NCBI GenBank assembly: GCA_024684455.1
Contig: JAIKWU010000066.1
Location: 1-53,112 of the forward strand
DNA length: 53,112 bases
Reading direction: 5' to 3'
From: Bacteroidaceae bacterium
GTDB lineage: Bacteria > Bacteroidota > Bacteroidia > Bacteroidales > Bacteroidaceae
A model generated the notes under the pieces. It searched no databases. It worked only from the letters and a program-made list of their open reading frames with translations, and was not told the origin of the DNA. This document shows, one piece after another, positions 26,263-33,482 of the stretch. A program made the translations under genes and the position numbers. Numbering within the stretch: the first letter of the stretch is position 1; each line of letters begins with the position of its first letter.

Positions 26263-27279
26263 ATGAAGTACATCTTTAGTATCACACTGCTCCTGCTGTC
26301 ATTTCTGGCGGCAGGAGCACAATCCGTTAAAAACGAGACCTCCTGGACCGACGGTGATGCAACCTACCATACGGAATACCGCACGCTCAACACGGAGCGG
26401 GGCCAGGAAAACGTCATCTTCTTTTACGGCATGTCGCCCCACGAAGGAGGTTTCGAGTTTGTGTTGCGCCCTGTTCCAGGAAAGACGGGCGAATATACGC
26501 TCTATGCCGACGAATCAGACTATGTGCCGCTGAACGGCAACGTCGGCGACCGTGTGCAGCACCTGCAGAAGGACGGCATCAACGCCCTCATCGTTCGCAA
26601 CGAAAAAGGGACAGCCACTGATGTACTTGTCCGCGACAACAAGAGTATCATCCGCATTTGGGAACGCGACCTCACCTCGATATTCGCAGGCCAGTACCGA
26701 ATTGACCCCACAGGCGGAAAGAAGCCGGCAAAGGACTGCGACCTCTGGACCATTACGAACGAGACGGTCACACCCGGCCGAGGTGCAACTGAAACGCCGC
26801 TCTACTACGAGCAACTTTGGGACTATCCGCAGAACGTGCTCCGCATCGACGGAAAACTTTGGCAACTGATGCCGACGGTGTTCGGCATGAACGTCTATCC
26901 CGTTCGCATCGTAGGCGAGGACGAGGACTTCGAGCGCATCGGCGAAGGTCGCTCGATGTACTGGAACAACAACGCCAAAGGCCGCTTCCATTTCCTCTCC
27001 GAACGCCTGTGCAACCTGCCCATCCTGATGAAGTTCGACAAACCGACGCTGCGTCTGATGCGCAATGAAATCATGGCGCGTCATGGCTACGTGTTCTCCA
27101 GCCCCGACCTCATCAACCACTTCTCGAAGCAGCCTTGGTACAAGCCTGGGACGGACAACTCGGCCATCCGCCTCTCAACCATCGAGCAACTGAACGTCGA
27201 ACTCATTCAGGCGCTGGAGGCAAAGGAAGAAGGCCCCGAAAGCGCGGCCAAGACAGAGCAGCCTATCATCACGAAATAG
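26263..27279 (+). CDS. Exported protein with C-terminal YARHG domain
   Basis: The 338-residue protein has a signal peptide ending at AGAQS. Its N-terminal 250 residues are not recognised. Near the C-terminus (about 265-325) the sequence LRNEIMARHGYVF-like (LMRNEIMARHGYVF), then PWYKPG and LSTIEQLNVELI, matches the YARHG domain, an extracellular module of unknown function that is common in Bacteroidetes. The gene follows the TMEM43-like gene by 9 nt and precedes repeat array D. Confidence 0.75.
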   Translation: MKYIFSITLLLLSFLAAGAQSVKNETSWTDGDATYHTEYRTLNTERGQENVIFFYGMSPHEGGFEFVLRPVPGKTGEYTLYADESDYVPLNGNVGDRVQHLQKDGINALIVRNEKGTATDVLVRDNKSIIRIWERDLTSIFAGQYRIDPTGGKKPAKDCDLWTITNETVTPGRGATETPLYYEQLWDYPQNVLRIDGKLWQLMPTVFGMNVYPVRIVGEDEDFERIGEGRSMYWNNNAKGRFHFLSERLCNLPILMKFDKPTLRLMRNEIMARHGYVFSSPDLINHFSKQPWYKPGTDNSAIRLSTIEQLNVELIQALEAKEEGPESAAKTEQPIITK

Positions 27280-27295
27280 CACTTCGGTTTTTTAC

Positions 27296-27374
27296 GCTAA
27301 GCACTTGGCGTAATCACGCTAAGCACTTGGCGTAATTTTTCCAAGTGCTTAGCCGTATGTTTCCAAGTACTCAA
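27296..27374. repeat. 22-bp-period stem-loop array D (four units), before the lipoprotein at 27398
   Basis: Cores start at 27296, 27318, 27340 and 27362, exactly 22 bp apart. The first two are identical (GCTAAGCACTTGG) and enclose a perfect 8-bp stem with loop AATC. The last two are TCCAAGTGCTTAG and TCCAAGTACTCAA, so the array decays toward the gene. It ends 23 nt before the ATG. Confidence 0.9.
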
Positions 27375-27397
27375 ACATGATAGAAAACTTTTGCATC

Positions 27398-28348
27398 ATG
27401 AAAAAGACAATGTTGTGGGCTGTATTGCTCACTGCACTCCTCGCCTGCAAGGGCAACAGCACACCTGCCAACTCGGGCGAAGACGGTACGCAACCCGACT
27501 CCGTCACGGCCGACGTAAAGGACGACCCCACCGCCCGTCTCGGTGACCACGAACCGACGGTAGCGCTGCCGACCATCGTGGGCATGGGTCCCATCGACCC
27601 GATTTATGAAGACAACCAAGTGCTGGCCGTGGCCCATCTCGGTCTGTTCTCCAGCGTTCATGCGCTGAAAGCCAGCGCCTGTCATCGTTTTCTCGAATCG
27701 TGCTACCCCGAACTCGCCGACATCGACAAGATTGAGGTGGACACGGGCAAAGGCGACCTTTGGCTGCTGCGTCCGAGGGAGAACGGCGGCTCGCTTGCCG
27801 TCAACCAGATTACTTTCCACGACGACGGTTCGGGCAACTACGACGTGGACGAGGTGCTCTATCGCACGGAGGACTGCCGTCCGATTCTCGTCCGTGCCAA
27901 AATCGACGAGTATCCCTACGCCCTGCAGGTGAACCTCGTCGCCGAAAATGGTCAGTCGGTGCAGTGGGTGCCCGAGTTCGACTGGGATACACGCCACCTG
28001 AAGGAGAGCGCCGGCGTGGTTGACATCACCGCCCTGCCTATCGAGAACAGCATCATCATGGGTGCATACTATACGGCCCACATCGGCGACAAGAACGTAC
28101 AACTGCGCGTGCTGGCCGACCACCGTCTCTACATCGATGAATTCCTCTGCACCTACCAGTGCGGATTCACGAGCGACGGCCGCTGGGGCTTCTACTTCTA
28201 CGGTGGCGGCGACATAGAGGGCTTTGCCAAACCATTCGGCCATTCGGAACACGGCTTCGACTTCGAACTTACTCCGTTCAGCGGCTATGACTTCGGCATC
28301 GGACTGGGGCAGACGGCTGTGTTCGAAACGCCCGTCAAAAACGATTAG
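27398..28348 (+). CDS. Putative lipoprotein, uncharacterised
   Basis: The start chosen is the ATG before MKKTMLWAVLLTALLACKGN, which gives a clear lipobox (LLAC) and a 316-residue protein. A frame seven codons longer runs into repeat array D. After the cysteine comes a low-complexity linker rich in Ser, Gly, Asp and Thr, then a folded region without a family I recognise. It has several cysteines (ASACHRFLESC, EDCRP, LCTYQC) and a Gly/Phe-rich end. The N-terminus after the lipobox (CKGNSTPANSGEDG) closely resembles that of the next gene (CKGNATAGTSGEGG), but the bodies do not look alike. Confidence 0.65.
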   Translation: MKKTMLWAVLLTALLACKGNSTPANSGEDGTQPDSVTADVKDDPTARLGDHEPTVALPTIVGMGPIDPIYEDNQVLAVAHLGLFSSVHALKASACHRFLESCYPELADIDKIEVDTGKGDLWLLRPRENGGSLAVNQITFHDDGSGNYDVDEVLYRTEDCRPILVRAKIDEYPYALQVNLVAENGQSVQWVPEFDWDTRHLKESAGVVDITALPIENSIIMGAYYTAHIGDKNVQLRVLADHRLYIDEFLCTYQCGFTSDGRWGFYFYGGGDIEGFAKPFGHSEHGFDFELTPFSGYDFGIGLGQTAVFETPVKND

Positions 28349-28369
28349 TAAGTTAAATTAAAAGGGACC

Positions 28370-28447
28370 CTGTAGGGACGACCCGTGGGGCGTCCATGTC
28401 GGAAAAGGAAATAATACATCGGGAAGCCCCACGGGTCGTCCCTACAG
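28370..28447. repeat. Long inverted repeat, CTGTAGGGACG family (copy 1)
   Basis: Two arms of 22 bp (28370-28391 and 28426-28447) are perfect reverse complements, with the pattern CTGTAGGGACGACCC then GTGGGGC and its mirror, separated by 34 nt. It lies between two lipoprotein genes and would form a long hairpin in the shared transcript. No open frame, transposase or target duplication is evident, so it resembles a REP/MITE-like element. Confidence 0.9.
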
Positions 28448-28509
28448 GGGAAACCTTTAACTTCTCTATAAATTCGAATTATTTTATTGAAAAGTTAAAT
28501 CAGAATACA

Positions 28510-29517
28510 ATGAAACAGACACTCACATTGATCAGTTGCCTCTTCGCTGCCGTTTCGTTTGCGGCTTGCAAGGGTAACGCCACTGCAGGAACATCGGGAG
28601 AAGGCGGTGATTCCACCCAGACCATTGCTCCGTCCGACTCGACCATCACCGAAGAGGAAGGAGAAGTGGACGAGTTGCCCATCGACGAGAACTCACTGCC
28701 CTACGCTTTCGTCTATTACGAAGGCAGCGGACTGGGCAAGGTGCTCTACTGGAGCGAGGTCGAACGTAAACACGATGTTGACCCCGACAAGGAGCAGATG
28801 CTAATCCGTCAGCACAAGACAGAGTACAACGCTGCCATCAACGACGACAACATCTTCGACGTCACCTATAAGGAAGAGGTCCTGCCGCGCGACAACGAGG
28901 AAGACTGGACAAAGGGCGTCACCATCGGCATGATTGGTGCGACCATCGAAGAGGCCGGCCTCGTCTATCGTTTCGCAAAGCCGCAAGCCGTCAAGCGTGC
29001 GCTGGGCGACTGGGACGAGGGATTCTTTGTCCTCACGTCGAAGGCACACCTCGACGAGCACCCGCTCGTACATTTCGAATATGTCGAAGGCACAAACGAC
29101 GACTACCGTCCGCTGCCTGCGAATGTCATCAAGCAGATGGAGCAGAAATACGGACTGAAGAGCACGCGCTCGGCCTTGGTGGCCTCGATTGGCGAGGACA
29201 TCACCTACGGCGTCATGCAGTTTGAGCCCAAGGGCGAGCATGTCCTGGCGCTCGAAGTGCTCATCCAGAAAGGCAATGTCTATGTGGCCGAGTCGCAAGG
29301 CTACTACGACGCAGGTACGGGCGAGTTCGGATGGAACGTCGATGACGAAGGAGAATACTATGCGAGCAGCATCATCGCAGTAGTCGAGAATGGCGACTTC
29401 CCCCTAATCTTCACCACACGCGGTGCGCCCGAAAGCCTCACCACAGGCTGGATGACGGTCAAGGACGGCAAGATCGTGCGCCACACGCAGGAAATGTACT
29501 ATATATACTATAACTAG
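28510..29517 (+). CDS. Putative lipoprotein, uncharacterised
   Basis: From the ATG at 28510 the 335-residue protein starts with MKQTLTLISCLFAAVSFAACKGN, a signal peptide with lipobox FAAC. An acidic linker (residues 25-60) precedes a region of about 270 residues with alternating charged and aromatic residues that I do not recognise. The longer open frame upstream runs through inverted repeat copy 1, so I reject it. The near-identical opening shared with the preceding lipoprotein suggests a related origin for at least the export signal. Confidence 0.65.
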   Translation: MKQTLTLISCLFAAVSFAACKGNATAGTSGEGGDSTQTIAPSDSTITEEEGEVDELPIDENSLPYAFVYYEGSGLGKVLYWSEVERKHDVDPDKEQMLIRQHKTEYNAAINDDNIFDVTYKEEVLPRDNEEDWTKGVTIGMIGATIEEAGLVYRFAKPQAVKRALGDWDEGFFVLTSKAHLDEHPLVHFEYVEGTNDDYRPLPANVIKQMEQKYGLKSTRSALVASIGEDITYGVMQFEPKGEHVLALEVLIQKGNVYVAESQGYYDAGTGEFGWNVDDEGEYYASSIIAVVENGDFPLIFTTRGAPESLTTGWMTVKDGKIVRHTQEMYYIYYN

Positions 29518-29604
29518 AGGCCTCACCCTCTCTCCCAAGGGCAAGAAGGAAGCCTAGCGGCAGAGATATTGTGTAATGATTCATCATCCATTTTCTTTCA
29601 TAGC

Positions 29605-30210
29605 ATGAAACGTATTCTTGTATTTCTCCTATTTTGCATGGGAGTCATTCTACTCCCCTCCCTCACAGGGAGGGGCTGGGGGGTGGGTCTGCTTTTTGCC
29701 CAGAAAGGTGCTCCCGAAGGCTTGATGAAGGAGATTCGCGCCAAGTATGCCGAAGCATGGCAGATGGCGAACGAGCAGCTGCGCGACGACGTGACGCCGA
29801 ACAAGAACTACATGACGGCGACGCTCCGTTACGTGATTCCCGGTTGCGGACAGACCAACGAGACGCTCTGCTATTACTACATGCTCGACGACGACAACGA
29901 ATCGGGCGAGATGGCCTACTGCCTCTACCTCGTCACCCGCAAGTACAACGTCGCCGCGCGCCAGTTCTACGAGGAGTATCTCTACAACCCCACGACGGGC
30001 AAGGCGCTGTTTGTCTATAAGAAGTACGACTCCTACGTCGGCGATGGCACAAAGCCTGCCGAAGAGCGCTACTACCTGGACAACGAGCAGGTGGTATGGC
30101 GTACGGTGAGCGAAAATGCCGAGAGCGACAGCGACACCGACGCACGTGTCCAAAAGGAGTGCTATGCCCAGCGCATGGGCTTTACCTACATCGTTAACCA
30201 CAGTTTCTAA
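29605..30210 (+). CDS. Small secreted protein with a palindromic repeat inside its signal peptide
   Basis: The 201-residue protein starts with MKRILVFLLFCMGVILL. A short foreign-looking stretch (PSLTGRGWGVG, about residues 18-28) then precedes LLFAQKG, which looks like the true end of a signal peptide. The stretch is encoded by a CTCCCCTCCCTC / GAGGGAGGGG-type palindrome (29653-29687). The mature part (KGAPEGLMKEIRAKYAEAW...) has no family I know. It ends NHSF at a TAATTGTTCATTG boundary repeat. It is 76 nt upstream of the CHAT protease pair and may belong to the same transcript. Confidence 0.6.
   Translation: MKRILVFLLFCMGVILLPSLTGRGWGVGLLFAQKGAPEGLMKEIRAKYAEAWQMANEQLRDDVTPNKNYMTATLRYVIPGCGQTNETLCYYYMLDDDNESGEMAYCLYLVTRKYNVAARQFYEEYLYNPTTGKALFVYKKYDSYVGDGTKPAEERYYLDNEQVVWRTVSENAESDSDTDARVQKECYAQRMGFTYIVNHSF
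29653..29687 (+). repeat. Palindromic GC-rich repeat inserted in coding sequence
   Basis: CCCCTCCCT and AGGGAGGGG flank the four bases CACA, followed by CTGGGGGGTGGG. The unit is in frame within a signal peptide and is of the same kind as the element in hutU at 41486-41520. Confidence 0.75.
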
Positions 30211-30285
30211 TTGTTCATTGATATATTTTAGAAGTTATGGAGAATTCCCTATAACTTCCTTTCAAATTGTTCATTGTTATTTGAC

Positions 30286-33200
30286 ATGCACACTATGCTC
30301 CGACGTTGCGTACTCTTCTTTCTGATTCTGTGGTCAGCCCAGTCTGTATGTGCCCAAAACCCCTTCGACCTCACTGCCGAAGCCTGGCGCATGATGGAGC
30401 GCGAGCAGCCCGACAGCGCCCTGACCATACAGAAACAGGCCATCAAGACCTTTCAAAAACAACTGGGAGAACGCCATTCGCAAGTAGGTGTTGCATACAA
30501 GCAGATGGCAGAGATGTGCAGCGTAGCAGGTCGTCCACAGGATGCCATCCGCTATGGTTTGATGGCAGCAGATATTGTCACCGAATGGGACGGCGACGAC
30601 TCGGACGACTATGCTGAGCAGGCTTTGGCACTCGCCCGCTACTACGACGAAGCGCGCAATTTTGCAAAGGCGATTGAATGGGGAGAAAAAGCCCTTTCCC
30701 ACTACGAAGAGGCTTTCCCTCCACGTCAGCGCGACCTGGCCACGGCCCAGAGCAACCTGACCTGGTACTATGCCGATGCAGGCGACTATGCACGCGCCAT
30801 CACACTGTGCAAACAGGCGGAGGAGACATGGACCGAAGAACTCGGAGGCCCGCATCCCTACATCGCCATTCTTCAGAACAACCTGGCGGACTACTATGTC
30901 CGTCTTGGCGACTATCAGCAGGCACTCTACTACGACCAGCGCGGCATGGACATGGTGATGCAGTATCGCGAAAGTCCTGACACCATCTACGCCACTGCCC
31001 TCAGCAACATGGCTGCGCACTATTCCGCCAGCGGACAGAACACACACGCCATTGAGACGGGGCTCGAAGCCGTCCGACTGCGTAAGCAGTTGCTTGGCGA
31101 ACACGACCCGCATTATCTCAAAACCGTAGCCGACCTAGCCGCCACCTATGCACGCATCAACGAACTGAACGAAGCCATCCGTCTGCAACAATATATACTG
31201 TCGAAGCGGCAGGAAGCCGGCGACATTCACGGACTGCCCTACGTCCGTGTGCTCAGCAACATGGCCATTCTGCAAAGTGCTCAAGGACATCTCGACGAAG
31301 CCATACACATGACAGAGCAAGCCATCGACGTGGCACGTGCCGACGGCATCGACAGCGAGATACCCCTTCTGACGAGCAACCTCGCCCTTTTCTACGGGAT
31401 TCAGAAGGACTACGACCACGCCATCCGAGTCAGTGAAAAAACACTGCAACTGTACGAAAAGAGCGGACGGAGCCATACGGCAGAATACGCCCGACTCCTT
31501 TCCGACCTGTCCGTCTGGTACAACCACAAGGGCATGGACACGAAGGCAACTCGCAATGCCTCGCGTGCCATCGAACTCTACAGTCAGATTTACGGTCCCG
31601 ACAATCCTGCCGACCTGACTGCGCGTCACAACCTCGCTAACTTTTACGCCAACCAGCACCGTTACACCGAAGCCCTCACAACGTTCCTGCCCGCCGCCGA
31701 AAAGGTGTCGTCCATCATGATGAAGAACTTCACGGGACTGTCGGCACAACAGCGCAGCCACTACTGGAACAAGTACAGCGGCTACCTCACCGACCTGCTG
31801 CCGCTTTACACATTGCGGAGCGGCATCACGGAGCACACTGGGATGCTCTACGACCAGTCTGCCCTGTTTGCCAAGAGTCTGCTCCTCAACACCGAACTTG
31901 AGATGACGCGCCTCATCTTTGAGAGCGGTGACCAGAAACTCGTTGACGACTACTATGCCATTCAGACACTGAAAGCCGAACTTGAGAAACTTCGTGCCCT
32001 GCCACGCGACCAGCGAACCGCTGACGCCGACTCCCTACAACTCGACATCAGCCGACGCGAAGCCCAGTTGGCCCAAGCGTCGAAGGCTTACGGCGACTAT
32101 TGTGCAGGCCTGTCCATACGCTGGCAACAAGTGCGCGACCAACTGAAGGACGGCGACCTTGCCGTCGAATTTCTCTCGTTCTACGAAGACACCACACTCA
32201 CCTACGTAGCCCTGACTCTCAAGAAAGACTACGAGCGTCCGCACCTCACCGAAGTCTGCACCGATGCCGACCTGCTCGCCCTCAACGCTGCAGCATATAA
32301 CGACAACCCGCAAGAGCGCAACATAGCCCTGTGCCACACTGTGTGGAATCCCCTGAAGGCAGAGATGGAAGGCATCCGGCGCATCTACTTCTCGCCCGCA
32401 GGCCGTCTGTACCAAATCGGCATCGAGCAACTGCCATGGGACACCATCAGCATCGCCAGCGACCACTACGACATTTTCCGTCTCAGTTCGACACGTGAAC
32501 TCTGCCGACGCCCCTTACGCCCCAACGAGCCAGCGTCGGCAGCCATCCACAAGGCCATCCTCTACGGCGGACTTGCCTACGACATCATCATCGACGACGA
32601 ATCAAGTACAAAGAACCAAGTACAAAGTACAAATAATGAGGAGTCGCTGGACCGAGGTCTGGTTAAGAAACTCAACAAGCACCTCTTCAACTATCTGAAG
32701 AACACACAGGTCGAAGTCGATGCCATCAGCGACGAACTCAGCAGCCACGACATCACCTGCACGCTGCTTACCAACGAGGAAGGCACAGAGCAGACTTTCA
32801 AGCAACTCGGTGGACTGGGCTACAACTTGCTCCATGTCGCCACACACGGGCAGTACATTCCATACGACGAAGCAGAAAAAGCACGTCAGCAACTGAACCT
32901 CCGATTCATGCAATCGACCGACGACACGGGTATCGCCCTCACCGAAGACGTATCGCTCACCCACTCCCTCCTCGCCATGGCCGGAGCCAACACCCTGCTC
33001 AACCGCATCGCCACTGGCAAGGACGGACTACTTACCACAGCCTCAGACGGTGTCCTGACAGCCAGCGAAATCAGCCGCACCGACCTGCGTGGCATGGACC
33101 TCGTCGTCCTCAGTGCCTGTCAGACAGGGCTGGGCGATGTTACCAGCGAAGGCGTGATGGGACTTCAGCGCGGATTCAAGAAGGCTGGTGCGCAGACCAT

Positions 33201-33396
33201 ACTGATGTCGCTCTGGTCGGTCGACGATCGTGCAACGGCACAGTTGATGGTGAGTTTCTACCGTCATCTCATGCAGGGACATACCAAGCGTCAGTCCTTC
33301 CTCGCCGCCCAGCGGGAACTACGGCAGAAATATGCCACACGCAAGAATGCCGAACGGCTCTGGGGAGCCTTCATCCTGCTTGACGCCATCGACTGA
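30286..33396 (+). CDS. Exported TPR-CHAT caspase-like protease (CHAT 1)
   Basis: The 1036-residue protein begins with a signal peptide (MLRRCVLFFLILWSAQSVCAQ), so it acts in or beyond the periplasm. About residues 25-480 are tetratricopeptide repeats, a helical region follows, and the C-terminal CHAT domain carries the clan CD dyad: H854 in LLHVATHGQY and C945 in LVVLSACQTGLGD. The end (SLWSVDDRATAQLMVSFYRHL...RLWGAFILLD) is typical of complete CHAT domains, so it should be an active cysteine protease with a caspase/gingipain fold. A TTG 12 nt upstream is less likely than the ATG at 30286; the ATG at 30295 is also possible. Residues about 773-783 are encoded by AAGTACAAAG mini-repeats. CHAT 2 follows after 86 nt. 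Confidence 0.88.
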   Translation: MHTMLRRCVLFFLILWSAQSVCAQNPFDLTAEAWRMMEREQPDSALTIQKQAIKTFQKQLGERHSQVGVAYKQMAEMCSVAGRPQDAIRYGLMAADIVTEWDGDDSDDYAEQALALARYYDEARNFAKAIEWGEKALSHYEEAFPPRQRDLATAQSNLTWYYADAGDYARAITLCKQAEETWTEELGGPHPYIAILQNNLADYYVRLGDYQQALYYDQRGMDMVMQYRESPDTIYATALSNMAAHYSASGQNTHAIETGLEAVRLRKQLLGEHDPHYLKTVADLAATYARINELNEAIRLQQYILSKRQEAGDIHGLPYVRVLSNMAILQSAQGHLDEAIHMTEQAIDVARADGIDSEIPLLTSNLALFYGIQKDYDHAIRVSEKTLQLYEKSGRSHTAEYARLLSDLSVWYNHKGMDTKATRNASRAIELYSQIYGPDNPADLTARHNLANFYANQHRYTEALTTFLPAAEKVSSIMMKNFTGLSAQQRSHYWNKYSGYLTDLLPLYTLRSGITEHTGMLYDQSALFAKSLLLNTELEMTRLIFESGDQKLVDDYYAIQTLKAELEKLRALPRDQRTADADSLQLDISRREAQLAQASKAYGDYCAGLSIRWQQVRDQLKDGDLAVEFLSFYEDTTLTYVALTLKKDYERPHLTEVCTDADLLALNAAAYNDNPQERNIALCHTVWNPLKAEMEGIRRIYFSPAGRLYQIGIEQLPWDTISIASDHYDIFRLSSTRELCRRPLRPNEPASAAIHKAILYGGLAYDIIIDDESSTKNQVQSTNNEESLDRGLVKKLNKHLFNYLKNTQVEVDAISDELSSHDITCTLLTNEEGTEQTFKQLGGLGYNLLHVATHGQYIPYDEAEKARQQLNLRFMQSTDDTGIALTEDVSLTHSLLAMAGANTLLNRIATGKDGLLTTASDGVLTASEISRTDLRGMDLVVLSACQTGLGDVTSEGVMGLQRGFKKAGAQTILMSLWSVDDRATAQLMVSFYRHLMQGHTKRQSFLAAQRELRQKYATRKNAERLWGAFILLDAID
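32603..32635 (+). repeat. GTACAAA mini-repeat tract inside CHAT 1
   Basis: AAGTACAAAG-like units encode SSTKNQVQSTNN in a variable loop of the CHAT domain, just after GGLAYD. A longer tract of the same kind lies in CHAT 2. Confidence 0.75.
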
Positions 33397-33482
33397 CGAA
33401 AGGCAGCGCGTGGCACCCTCTCCAATCACTTGGAAGGACCATCTTGACAAACAGAAAATGACGATATACAACATCACGATAT

